Source: a virus. From it: a stretch of DNA of 37,287 nt. The stretch is from IMG/VR virus record IMGVR_UViG_3300036841_000118, positions 1 through 37,287 of that record, one strand, 5' to 3'. The position numbers were made by a program, and so were the translations under genes. The notes under the pieces are model-generated. The model was not told the DNA's origin. It worked only from the letters and a program-made list of their open reading frames with translations, and did no database searches. The stretch's first letter is position 1, and each line of letters opens with the position of its first letter. Of the stretch, positions 16,001 to 22,446 are shown piece by piece.

Positions 16001-16192
16001 GCCGGACACCGGGGACGTCGTGCGGGACAGCGCGTGGAAGCCGTTCCGCTTTTCGACCTTGATCGAGCCGTCGTCCCGGAACTTCTTGACCGTACCGTTC
16101 AGTAGGCGCCGCAAGCGACCAACCGGGCCGCCTGAGCGGGGCTTCGACTGGTCGGGGCGAAGCAGCGGAACGGCGACGGTGGCTTCTTGCAC
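13040..16192 (-). CDS. Tail nozzle / tail-tube beta-propeller protein, 1050 aa
   Basis: The largest gene. Many short beta blades with recurring GDRVFVGGYDNRVYYS, ALVPLDNRLFIFCERSIWFV and GVVYASSEGGLWLLT patterns mark a propeller core at about 720-870, as in podovirus nozzle proteins (P22 gp10, T7 gp12 functional class) that close the tail and open on contact. N-terminal residues 1-50 are basic and Pro/Gly-rich (VPLLRPDQSKPRSGGPVGRL). The start is GTG 16192: it lies in the 3' arm of a 9-bp hairpin (16189-16197 with 16204-16212), next to junction element copy 2, so initiation may be structure-controlled. The TGA is two bases before the next gene. Confidence 0.75.
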   Translation of the reverse strand: MQEATVAVPLLRPDQSKPRSGGPVGRLRRLLNGTVKKFRDDGSIKVEKRNGFHALSRTTSPVSGPAPAPTGIPGTTLLGTLGDELVQIGNSVPYVYSPAGPRFEKFDEIIMTETAHRHVVRASTKSISIMDGARVGSTACYVWSEGGKCYAEFVDLTTDTPVRAPVQIAAAGRIKVVADGVRFWIVSDAGGTTVSVSAYGADGAVQASNTLTTLPASGLPPLPAAPWDITAKPGTGNGMVIAHNAAVGVDYTRLVFATFSGGSIVVTVPAFDTHLPATYGVCWLRSDVDANHLYLATTAQFSYAPGGGDPVRTPGVYAAQLDLAGAHTAMYVIKNGMTGDEAKQIGNLTGYVDFVGGGVFVSWTTYPAAAGLPKRAMDSTVTTYRGDAEPGVAVLYGVQRSVALAGRVFKLGTRYVLPCYYASVSQEAVQHAQAIPVAQPTYFLIDVARQLIVGELEYGTASFDWPFVGWDPTGAYGASFFMLPSSFDDADGIVHLTCGYAADLETVQVVDGDAFNHTAPMVGILDIQLGGRGIPIEFGDSLLLPGPRAMAFYRDQFRAAGIELAPEAPTVTSVNDGSGTMDVGEQHRYGIVFSVVDTRSNRMRSIASITTNAAQVAPGGNALQLQIPTLRMTSHDTVLIEVYRDVWDSATLVASNQLRKITVDEATPGDTRVPIYNDPTTDLIIWTDTVTNEAAAIGAPIYTDDGTLDYFACPPHSTGCVFGDRVFVGGYDNRVYYSFSKVPGQATAFNQDEFFFTVPTSQRVTALVPLDNRLFIFCERSIWFVDGGNFLSADGTSGANPTPIELKFTNGCTGRAFAIDAGVVYASSEGGLWLLTRGLENLFIGLPVRDETEGVDALDIAIDANQRLGVLTGAQMLVYDDVAKVWSPWTVPKSGVAMTVWRGAFVVADNEATPNVYEQTPGAWDDNGAPVQTRVDLQDIALADVNGFQVLWETSALGEWKGAHTFNVDVTYDGSDVIDETFSETFSTELKPFRFDWQPRTVECSATGISIYDTFPGDVPSQGFTLEALGLYVGIERGAKYQERRIAPVG

Positions 16193-16198
16193 GGGTCC

Positions 16199-16220
16199 CT
16201 ACAGACCCGTGCGCGGTACC
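16199..16220 (-). promoter_or_regulatory. Junction element copy 2 (GGTACCGC...ACGGGTCTGTAG)
   Basis: 22-base element ending six bases before the GTG (16192) of the nozzle gene. Together with the start it forms the stem GCACGGGTC/GACCCGTGC (16189-16197, 16204-16212; six-base loop), which would hide the start codon. Confidence 0.75.
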
Positions 16221-16236
16221 AGCTACCGTCTCGAGG

Positions 16237-16518
16237 CTACTCGTCTTCGTCGACGCGCCCGCCGCACTCGATCATCATGCCGCCCCTACCGAAGTGCGAC
16301 GCTCCCACGGCGTACCCATCGCCGCCGGTCATCACGATCGTTTCGTCGGAGCGCGCATGCACGACACGATACCCACGTGGGCAGACCAGGGACGCTCGAG
16401 AGAAGCACCTGGCCTCGTCACCGCGGCACTTCACATAGAATCCGGGGCGCCCGCTCGGGAGCGTGATCGGCCGGGCGGACGAGCATGCCAGCAGCAGCGC
16501 CAGCGGCAACCACTTCAC
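16237..16518 (-). CDS. Small lipoprotein, 93 aa
   Basis: The GTG start at 16518 overlaps the upstream TGA (GTGA) and opens a lipoprotein signal: MKWLPLALLLACSSARPITL, lipobox LLAC with Cys12. The mature part has four Cys (VKCRGDEARCF, LVCPRGYRVV, IECGG) and ends in acidic DEDE. The pattern xYVKCxGxxxxCxxxAxxxCPxGYxVV is familiar from bacterial cell-envelope lipoproteins of unknown function. A cargo gene expressed in lysogens, or a lysis or superinfection-exclusion factor, would fit; this is not proven. Confidence 0.7.
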   Translation of the reverse strand: MKWLPLALLLACSSARPITLPSGRPGFYVKCRGDEARCFSRASLVCPRGYRVVHARSDETIVMTGGDGYAVGASHFGRGGMMIECGGRVDEDE

Positions 16519-16982
16519 GGAACGACCAGCACGTAGTCTCGTGAGATCGCGCAGTAGTTCGGCGGCTGCATCGATTCGTTCCACGGCGGCGATATCACCC
16601 GAAGCGTGTACGCGCATCCCTGATCAGTCGCGATTGCCGCCTCGAGCGCGGCGGCGAGCTTGCCGACCTGTCCGCTCGCTACAGTCACCGAAGCCGCGCT
16701 CGAGGCGTCGAACTGGCGGACATAGTCAGCGCAGGTCTGATTCGCGACCACGACGCTCGGTGCACCAGGATCCGCCGCGCGCGCGCTGCCCTGGACGTAC
16801 GTCGCGCGCCCGCTGAGCGTCTCCACCGCCGCTTCGCAGGCCCGCCCAGCATCGGATACAGCGTCGCCGATCGTGTCTGCCGATCCGTCGTGCGCCGGGC
16901 CCAGCGGCGGCGCCATCGCACGGGCGTTTTCCGCTTCCGCACAGCCCAGGAACGCCACGAACGCCAGCACGAGGTATCGCAT
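16515..16982 (-). CDS. Secreted lipoprotein candidate, 155 aa
   Basis: From ATG 16982 (GGGGG about six bases upstream) the product begins MRYLVLAFVAFLGCAEAENA: a signal peptide with lipobox AFLGC (Cys14). The mature protein is small-residue-rich with Cys pairs at about 50 and 105-123, suggesting a disulphide-bonded periplasmic or outer-membrane domain. In-frame ATGs at 16994 and 17078 are possible but would spoil the signal. Coupled to the 93-aa lipoprotein gene that follows. Possibly lysogenic conversion or superinfection exclusion. Confidence 0.65.
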   Translation of the reverse strand: MRYLVLAFVAFLGCAEAENARAMAPPLGPAHDGSADTIGDAVSDAGRACEAAVETLSGRATYVQGSARAADPGAPSVVVANQTCADYVRQFDASSAASVTVASGQVGKLAAALEAAIATDQGCAYTLRVISPPWNESMQPPNYCAISRDYVLVVP

Positions 16983-17005
16983 GACCCCCAGCATGAGGCA
17001 GGCCC

Positions 17006-17034
17006 GTACCGAACGCAAGAGGGCCGTACCTAAC
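17006..17034 (+). promoter_or_regulatory. Tandem operator half-sites upstream of lipoprotein gene
   Basis: GTACCGAAC (17006-17014) and GTACCTAAC (17026-17034) are direct repeats 20 bases apart, each matching one half of the 17-bp phage operator. They lie 24-52 bases upstream of the lipoprotein start. No clear -10/-35 is seen. Confidence 0.4.
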
Positions 17035-17041
17035 CCGGCAA

Positions 17042-17065
17042 GGTGGTACAAATGTCCCCACTTAG
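17042..17065. repeat. 24-bp palindromic repeat, copy 1 (GGTGGTACA...CCCACTTAG)
   Basis: Matches 34827-34850 at 20 of 24 positions in the same orientation; the core GGTACAAATGTCCC is a near-palindrome. Copy 1 is noncoding; copy 2 lies inside the ParB-like gene. Possibly a binding site for that protein. Confidence 0.55.
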
Positions 17066-17083
17066 GGCGGTGCGTCATGCATC

Positions 17084-17172
17084 GGCTACACCCCGATCCA
17101 GACAGGCCATGACGACTCGTCTGGATCGGGGTAATCGGGTGTCGTAGCCCTGGACCGATGGATCAGTCCAGG
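17084..17172. terminator. Strong stem-loops (13-bp stem plus a second hairpin)
   Basis: CCCCGATCCAGAC (17091-17103) pairs perfectly with 17119-17131 around a 15-base loop. GGCTAC (17084-17089) pairs with GTAGCC (17144-17149) to enclose it. Next to it CCTGGAC/GTCCAGG (17149-17155, 17166-17172) forms a 7-bp hairpin. No U-run follows, so this may be a factor-dependent terminator or a structured RNA rather than a classical intrinsic terminator. Confidence 0.6.
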
Positions 17173-17208
17173 CGAGACTGCTGCGAGCTTGACTTCGAAC
17201 CCACCGGG

Positions 17209-17523
17209 CTAACCGACTTCGTGACCTGGGCGCCGTTCCGTCGTCCCCCGCCGCGCACGGCGAGCTGCTGTGTTGGCGCTGTCCTGGTCTGCTACGGGCC
17301 ACCGGTACGTTCTTCGCTGCTTCCGCAACTGCGTCTCCCCTATGTGCGTGCCACCGGCAACCGTGGCCGAACGCAGTTGACGTTCGGTCGGGTACACGCG
17401 CAACCTCGGTACGGGGTGGACCTTGCCGGCCAGGCATTCGGTCGCGCGTCGTCGGGGTGAACGCGATGTTTCGTCGCGGCGCTGCCCACGCAATGAGTCC
17501 AGCGCGATCCTGGTGACCTTCAC
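17209..17523 (-). CDS. Basic protein in self-contained transcription unit (moron candidate), 104 aa
   Basis: GTG 17523 sits exactly six bases after a -10, the same spacing as the leaderless HTH start at 4310, so the mRNA should start at or beside the initiation codon. The product (MKVTRIALDSLRGQRRDETS onward) is strongly basic (many Arg), with no recognised fold. A promoter with operator precedes it and strong hairpins (17084-17172) follow it: a promoter-gene-terminator unit inside the tail operon, the definition of a moron. Codon choice is not as GC3-biased as in neighbours. Alternatively the unit encodes a noncoding RNA. Confidence 0.5.
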   Translation of the reverse strand: MKVTRIALDSLRGQRRDETSRSPRRRATECLAGKVHPVPRLRVYPTERQLRSATVAGGTHIGETQLRKQRRTYRWPVADQDSANTAARRARRGTTERRPGHEVG

Positions 17524-17529
17524 GCGCCG

Positions 17530-17559
17530 AACGTACCGTTATTCGGCGCGCAATGTCAA
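17530..17559 (-). promoter_or_regulatory. Promoter with palindromic operator (site C)
   Basis: Minus strand: -35 TTGACA (17554-17559), 18-base spacer, weak -10 TACGTT (17530-17535), six bases to GTG 17523. The spacer carries GCGCCGAATAACGGTAC (17533-17549), matching the operator consensus. Spacing is identical to site B. Confidence 0.7.
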
Positions 17560-17568
17560 GATCGACTA

Positions 17569-17895
17569 TCAGCCCGCGCTCAGCTCGTCGCCGAAGCCGG
17601 TCAGCGTGATGACATTGTTCGTGCCAGCGAACGCCTGGACGACCTCGGCAGCCGCGATCACGGCGTAGCCGTACCAGTCGTACGTGGTCGCCGCGGGGAT
17701 GGTGAACGCGTCGAACAGGCGCGTGCCGGCGGCGTCGGCGCCGATGGACATGGTGAACGTCACGGGCGATCCGGTGGGGTTCGAGACGTGCACGTGGCGC
17801 AGGACGGTCGTGGTCGCGGCCGGCGCGGTGTACTTCGTCGCCGCGGCGTTCGACACCTGCGCCGGCCCAAACAGTCGCTTGGCGGTCTTGGCCAT
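17569..17895 (-). CDS. Small beta-sandwich virion protein, 108 aa
   Basis: Begins MAKTAKRLFGPAQVSNAAAT and is made of alternating strands (TTVLRHVHVSNPTGSPVTFT, TYDWYGYAVIAA, NNVITLTGFG): an immunoglobulin-like/jelly-roll look common in phage head fibres and tail appendages. ATG 17895 directly follows junction element copy 3 (no Shine-Dalgarno). It is the last structural gene before the operator-controlled moron unit. Confidence 0.65.
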   Translation of the reverse strand: MAKTAKRLFGPAQVSNAAATKYTAPAATTTVLRHVHVSNPTGSPVTFTMSIGADAAGTRLFDAFTIPAATTYDWYGYAVIAAAEVVQAFAGTNNVITLTGFGDELSAG

Positions 17896-17917
17896 CTACC
17901 AGCCCGCGCGCGGTACC
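17896..17917 (-). promoter_or_regulatory. Junction element copy 3 (GGTACCGC...GCGGGCTGGTAG)
   Basis: 22-base element directly abutting ATG 17895. Arms CAGCCCG/CGGGCTG (17900-17906, 17923-17929) allow a 7-bp stem with the GGTACC in the loop. Confidence 0.75.
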
Positions 17918-17932
17918 GGCGCCGGGCTGCAG

Positions 17933-18316
17933 TTATTCGGCGACGGTCTTGAGCGTCCGCAGCTCCGGCGGGAGCTCGTACACCTTGTCCCGCAACCTCT
18001 CGAGGCGTTCGCGCACGCGCGTCAGCGTGTCGGACCAGACGCCGGCGAGCGGCCCACTGAGCGCCGCGATCAGATGGACCATGATGTCCTCCGACACGTC
18101 GATGAGGTGCGGCGTCTTCCTGTCGCGCCAGTCGGCGAGGTTGATGTCCGCTCCCACGCCGGTCGCGCCGCAGGCCAGCGCGTCGGCCAGGTCCGCGACG
18201 CCGAGCTCGTCCCACGCTCGTAGGCGTTTCCGCGCGTACTCCGGGTTCGGCGATGGCAGGCCCACCAGGTGGGACGTCAGCGCGAACTGCTCGTACTTCG
18301 TGACGGCGAACTTCAT
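17933..18316 (-). CDS. Hypothetical late protein, 127 aa
   Basis: Starts MKFAVTKYEQFALTSHLVGL from ATG 18316, two bases after the upstream stop. All-helical with a charged C-terminal helix (TLTRVRERLERLRDKVYELP) of coiled-coil character. No family recognised. Lying between fibre-associated genes, it may be a fibre chaperone or baseplate-like accessory; the assignment is positional only. Confidence 0.6.
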   Translation of the reverse strand: MKFAVTKYEQFALTSHLVGLPSPNPEYARKRLRAWDELGVADLADALACGATGVGADINLADWRDRKTPHLIDVSEDIMVHLIAALSGPLAGVWSDTLTRVRERLERLRDKVYELPPELRTLKTVAE

Positions 18317-18318
18317 GG

Positions 18319-18708
18319 TCAGGTCCCCATCAGCGCGGACGACACCCAGCCGTCGGTCATCGCCTGCCCCTCGACCGCGCGGAGCCCAGCGTTGTGGTTG
18401 GCGGCGCCTCGATATGCGTTCTGCGCGTTCGTGAGGCTGTTCGCCTCCCCGACACCGCCGCCGCCCGGCCCCGGGCCGACGGACATAACCTTGTCGTTCC
18501 AGGCCGTGGGCGCGGGGTTGATCGCGGCTCCGCGCGAGCCGCCCGCGACGTCGGAGAGCTGGCACTCGATGTCGACCCACGGCGGCGTCGGCAACGTGTT
18601 GGCCGGCGCCCAGAAGCGCAGCGTAACGCGGCCATCAGCGACGTCGAAGGCCAGCACCTGCCAGCGGTTGATGTTCGGGAACGTGATGTTCGTGGTCAGG
18701 TTGATCAT
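18319..18708 (-). CDS. Hypothetical structural protein, 129 aa
   Basis: Starts MINLTTNITFPNINRWQVLA from ATG 18708 with a good AAAGGA ribosome site. N-terminal 60 residues are beta-rich (VTLRFWAPAN, WVDIECQLSD); the C-terminal half is Gly/Asn/Ala-rich. Directly follows the collagen-like fibre gene, so it is probably a fibre-associated or capping protein. No catalytic motif. Confidence 0.6.
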   Translation of the reverse strand: MINLTTNITFPNINRWQVLAFDVADGRVTLRFWAPANTLPTPPWVDIECQLSDVAGGSRGAAINPAPTAWNDKVMSVGPGPGGGGVGEANSLTNAQNAYRGAANHNAGLRAVEGQAMTDGWVSSALMGT

Positions 18709-18718
18709 CGTGGTCCTT

Positions 18719-20614
18719 TCAGCTGTCGAAGTAGCGCAGGTACTTGGTGACGCCGCCGATCTTGACGGGGACGCGTCCCGTCGCTGCGGTGACGTTCCCG
18801 GTCGCATCGGCGGGCAGTTGGAACACGTGCGTGCCGTTCCCGTCGAAGCGGGACAGCGACGCCTGGACCCACAGGCCGTAGGAGTTCGTGAGCGTTCCTG
18901 CGCCCGAGATGGCGGGGGGGCCGTAGATCGCCAGCGTCGCGCCCAGGTCGATCGTCGCCCCGGTCGTGTACGTGGGCGCCTGAAGCGCGACGAGGTTCAC
19001 GCCGGTCGCCGTCGTTACGTGCGTCGCGCCGCTGAAGATCGCCGTGCTGCTCTTGAACAGGAACGCGTCGTAGGTCATGCCAGCGGACGTCGCTGACGTG
19101 ATGTCGCCCTTGAACGTGACCTGCGCGGCCGAACCGTTGATCGTCGGCGTCACGGCGGGGTTGTTGCCGAAGTTCACCTGTCCCGTGGCGCCCGTGGCGA
19201 CGAGATAGAGTGCAGACGTGTCCGCGTCGAGCACCATCGGCCGCAGCGTCCCGGTCCCCTTCTTCTGCGACTTGACGATCCAGCTCGTCGTCGCGGCGAA
19301 CGTCCCCCAAAAGACGCTGACGCGTTCCCAATTCGCGTTCGCGTCGGCGGAGCCTAGGTTATAGAAGGCCAGCGAGTCCCCGCCGCTGATCGTCATCGTG
19401 TCGATGCCGCCATCCCAGGTAACCCCAGGGTCGCCGATCGGCGCGTTGTTGGCGCCGTTCATGAATACGAACTCGTTTGCGCCTGGCCAGGAGATCGCCG
19501 GCTGGTAGTCCGTCCCCGAGACGGCGATCGCTAGCTGCCCCGTCCCGGCCGCCGCCTTGACGAGTCCGCCGCCCGACAGCGCCCGCACCTGGACGTTGCC
19601 CGGCGTGCCGCCGGAGCCCACGAACACGAACGCCCCAGCGCTTTGCACGATCGAGAACACCATGTTCGCGGTGCCGCCGGTTACCGTCCCTCCGTAGAGC
19701 TCCAGGAGCCCCACGTTTGGACCGTACGCGCCCGAGACGGTGTAGCCCGAACCGAGCATGTACATACCGAGGATGGGCGTGTTGGTCGGCGTGGTGCCGT
19801 TCTGACCGACGAACATCGCTGCGTTCGCTCCGCCGCCCGCATTGGAATTCGTGATCGCGAACGACGTGCCGGCGTTCTGGTTCCTCGTGCCGACAAAGAT
19901 GTAGCCGGCCGGCGGGCTGGCGTTGCCGAGGGACAGGACGCCCGTGGCCTCATTGTAGAGCATCCCCGACGTCGTGCCGAAGATGTGGCTGCCCTTCGTA
20001 GGGTTCGTCGTCGACGAGTAGATCAGAGACTCACTGGCGCCCGTGCCGCCGATCGCGCTCTGGCCTCCCGCGATGCCCGTCGAAAGGTTCGCGGTCAGGT
20101 TCGGCGTCGCGAACGTCAGTCCCGTGCTGACGGTAACGAGGGCGGGCGTGGCGACGCCGCCCGCGACAGTCTGACGGAGTATACCCGAGCCGAGCGCGGA
20201 CATGTCCACGGCGTACGGAAGCGCAGGGTTGGCGGCGGACACCCAGAAGCGGGCCTGGGGCGTGCTGATGCCACTCGGGATCGGCCCGGCGTCGCTGTCG
20301 CCCGAGTCGCCGTCGAGACCGGGCGGGCCCATGCGCCCCGTCGCGCCACGCGGCCCAGGAGGCCCGGGGACGAATGAATCATAGCCGTCCGACCCGTCGA
20401 GGCCAGGAACGCCTTGCGGCCCCCGGGGGCCCGCCTGTTGCGCGACGTTCGTAACGGAGACGTTGAGCTCGTTGAGCACGTCATTGATCGTGCGGATGAA
20501 CGTTCCGGCTTGGCCGCGGATCAGGTCCTGCAACCGGGACGCTTCCTCGACGGTGAGCAGGCCGCCACGGCCCGTGAACCTGACCGGGTTGAACGGGTTG
20601 CGGATGTCCGCCAC
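18719..20614 (-). CDS. Tail fibre with collagen-like stalk, 631 aa
   Basis: Start GTG 20614, three bases after the adaptor's TGA: MADIRNPFNPVRFTGRGGLL. Residues about 15-60 are helical (LQDLIRGQAGTFIRTINDVL), probably a trimeric coiled coil for attachment. About 62-103 holds Gly-X-Y runs (GPRGPQGVPGLDG, GPPGPRGATGRMGPPGLDG): a collagen-like triple-helix stalk. The remaining 520 residues are long beta-rich, Gly/Thr/Ser/Asn-rich repeats typical of receptor-binding fibres. It is likely the host-recognition protein. No endosialidase-type catalytic or intramolecular chaperone domain is identified. Confidence 0.75.
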   Translation of the reverse strand: MADIRNPFNPVRFTGRGGLLTVEEASRLQDLIRGQAGTFIRTINDVLNELNVSVTNVAQQAGPRGPQGVPGLDGSDGYDSFVPGPPGPRGATGRMGPPGLDGDSGDSDAGPIPSGISTPQARFWVSAANPALPYAVDMSALGSGILRQTVAGGVATPALVTVSTGLTFATPNLTANLSTGIAGGQSAIGGTGASESLIYSSTTNPTKGSHIFGTTSGMLYNEATGVLSLGNASPPAGYIFVGTRNQNAGTSFAITNSNAGGGANAAMFVGQNGTTPTNTPILGMYMLGSGYTVSGAYGPNVGLLELYGGTVTGGTANMVFSIVQSAGAFVFVGSGGTPGNVQVRALSGGGLVKAAAGTGQLAIAVSGTDYQPAISWPGANEFVFMNGANNAPIGDPGVTWDGGIDTMTISGGDSLAFYNLGSADANANWERVSVFWGTFAATTSWIVKSQKKGTGTLRPMVLDADTSALYLVATGATGQVNFGNNPAVTPTINGSAAQVTFKGDITSATSAGMTYDAFLFKSSTAIFSGATHVTTATGVNLVALQAPTYTTGATIDLGATLAIYGPPAISGAGTLTNSYGLWVQASLSRFDGNGTHVFQLPADATGNVTAATGRVPVKIGGVTKYLRYFDS

Positions 20615-20616
20615 CG

Positions 20617-21804
20617 TCAGACCTCCCAGTCGTCGTAGTTCGTCGAGCGGCGCCCCCACAGCACGGGCGCCTGCTGCGGCTCGGACTGGCGCATGCGGGA
20701 CAGGGCGGAGATCCGCTCTTCGATTGCGGCCCGCTCGGCGCCGAGCTGGGCAACCAGCGTGTCCTGCCGCTTCTTTCGTGCGATCACCATCGCCGCGCGC
20801 ACGCTGAAATACTCACTGAAATTGTCCTCGGTCAAATCGAGCGCGCTTTCGGTGCCGCCGGGCTGGCGGCTGATGGTCGCGGTGCCGGCGAGCGGCGCAA
20901 TGGTGCCGGCCACCGCGGGGCTGACGCGGATGGAGGTTGGTCCGTTCACGGCCAAGATCTGATACGTACCGGAGAGGCTGGCGAAGGGCGTATCGATGAC
21001 CACCGAGAGGTACGCGCCCACGTCAGAATCTCCGAAGTCACCGTTCTGCAGAGCCCAGAATCCCGACGCCTGGCTGTCGAAACCGGGAACAAGAGCAAAG
21101 GTTCTCGTGGCGTCATCCGCCCCGGTCAGCGTCACGACCGCATCGCCAAACGTCTGAGAGGGCGTCAGCGCAGGAATCGTCGTGAGACGCGTCGGATCGT
21201 CGACGGTCAACACGCTGTACGTACCATCGCACGGCGTTCCGCTGGCCGAGATCACCAGCGTTCCGCCGACGTCGCCTGCGCGGAAGTTACCGTTGTCCAT
21301 CCCCAACTGGGAACCGGCCGTTGTGCCATCGCCGCCGGCATGCTCGATCGTCCGGCTCACGCCCGGCGCTAGCGCGGCCAGCGGCAGGGGCTTGGGCGTG
21401 AAGTAGATCCGGTATGGGTTGGCCTGCTCGGGCATCAGACCGCACACGACGATGCTGTTTCCAGTGCCGCCGAAGTAGTAGCCGACGCCCGGGTCGAACC
21501 GGTTGCGGAACTCGCGCGCGAAGACTTCCTTCTGGCGCAGGCTGTCCCCGGCGAACGCGTCGAGGCCGCGCAACTTCCAGAACGTCGACGGCAACGCCTG
21601 CACGTTCAGCGGCGCCGCGCCGATGCTGAAGTCCAGCGTGTCCTGGTAGTAGCTGTCATCGGCCGCGACCACGAGCTCGCGGAACTGCTTCCGCGCCTCG
21701 TTGAGGTAGCCGATGATCTCGGCGTCGGTCGCGAAGTTCGATCGGGTGACGTTGGCCTTGAGGCGCGTCTGCTCGATCAGTTGGTCGAGGGTCGTGGTCG
21801 CCAC
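20617..21804 (-). CDS. Head-tail adaptor with two inserted beta domains, 395 aa
   Basis: Residues 1-140 (LDQLIEQTRLKANVTRSNFA, IIGYLNEARKQFRELV, LPSTFWKLRGLDAF) resemble the helical adaptors that bind the portal of podoviruses (P22 gp4 or T7 gp11 functional class). Residues about 150-230 and 231-316 are two copies of one beta domain (GNFRAGDVGGTLVISASG versus GDFGDSDVGAYLSVVIDT; both followed by GTY and a LxVxxPT turn), inserted before a C-terminal helix (FSEYFSVRAAMVIARKK) that completes the adaptor. GTG 21804 follows GAGGG. The inserted pair could decorate the neck or hold fibres. Confidence 0.65.
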   Translation of the reverse strand: MATTTLDQLIEQTRLKANVTRSNFATDAEIIGYLNEARKQFRELVVAADDSYYQDTLDFSIGAAPLNVQALPSTFWKLRGLDAFAGDSLRQKEVFAREFRNRFDPGVGYYFGGTGNSIVVCGLMPEQANPYRIYFTPKPLPLAALAPGVSRTIEHAGGDGTTAGSQLGMDNGNFRAGDVGGTLVISASGTPCDGTYSVLTVDDPTRLTTIPALTPSQTFGDAVVTLTGADDATRTFALVPGFDSQASGFWALQNGDFGDSDVGAYLSVVIDTPFASLSGTYQILAVNGPTSIRVSPAVAGTIAPLAGTATISRQPGGTESALDLTEDNFSEYFSVRAAMVIARKKRQDTLVAQLGAERAAIEERISALSRMRQSEPQQAPVLWGRRSTNYDDWEV

Positions 21805-21811
21805 GTGGCCC

Positions 21812-22051
21812 TCATTTCTTCGCGGTCCCGTAGTTCGCGATGCACGACTTGATCGCGCTCAGCATGTTCGCGACGAACCCGTCTTCGTCCTGGCCCTGCG
21901 CCGACGCGAACGCCGCGCGCAAGTCGGCCGTCTCGGCATCGCCGGTGTCGTCCGCGTCCGGCTCGCCGGTCATCTCGCGGAACTTGGGCGACTTCTTCGC
22001 GCCCGCGCTGATCGCGGCGAAGTCGCGGTCGCTGGGCGCGTCGTACGGCAT
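21812..22051 (-). CDS. Hypothetical head protein, 79 aa
   Basis: Acidic, helical protein (MPYDAPSDRDFAAISAGAKK onward). ATG 22051 shares one base with the TGA of the preceding gene (TGATG). Short proteins between coat and adaptor genes in podoviruses are often neck or assembly factors; no family is recognised. Confidence 0.55.
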   Translation of the reverse strand: MPYDAPSDRDFAAISAGAKKSPKFREMTGEPDADDTGDAETADLRAAFASAQGQDEDGFVANMLSAIKSCIANYGTAKK

Positions 22052-22437
22052 CAGCTCTTCGACTGCAGGACGAGCCGCAGCTTGATCACGTCGTTCTGGG
22101 CGACCTCCGCGGCCGCGCCGGTATCGCCGCGCGTGAACTGGAAGCGCACCAGCGGCGCCGACGTGCTGGTGACGCTGTCGGCGATGATCTCGGCGTACTT
22201 GCCCGCCGTAGTCGAGTGCGGGCCCACGGTGTCGCAGTGGGCCTCGAGCAGGCGGATCCACGGCTGCAGGAGGGGGAACGAGTAGTCGCCCGCGCCGTTG
22301 CGCACGGGCGTGCCCAGCTCGGCGCCGCCCGCGACGGTGCCGACAGCGCCAACGGCGCCCACCGTGAACTCGAGCGAGACTTCGACGATGCCGTTGACCG
22401 GCGTCATCACGGGGAACGGTGCGAACGGTGCCGCCAT
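22051..22437 (-). CDS. Putative head decoration or completion protein, 128 aa
   Basis: Beta-rich (VEVSLEFTVGAVGAVGTVAG, LVRFQFTRGD, NDVIKLRLVLQ), Gly/Ala-rich loops, one conserved-looking helix (WIRLLEAHCDTVG). ATG 22437 lies nine bases after the coat-protein stop with a GGAGC ribosome site. Immediate position behind the major coat gene suggests a decoration or head-completion protein; sequence alone gives no family. Confidence 0.6.
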   Translation of the reverse strand: MAAPFAPFPVMTPVNGIVEVSLEFTVGAVGAVGTVAGGAELGTPVRNGAGDYSFPLLQPWIRLLEAHCDTVGPHSTTAGKYAEIIADSVTSTSAPLVRFQFTRGDTGAAAEVAQNDVIKLRLVLQSKS

Positions 22438-22446
22438 GGTCGCTCC

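Noticed and set aside
17161-17220. tRNA-like GGTTCGAA box on the minus strand
   Set aside because: Flanking bases do not form a T-arm or an acceptor stem, so no tRNA is supported.
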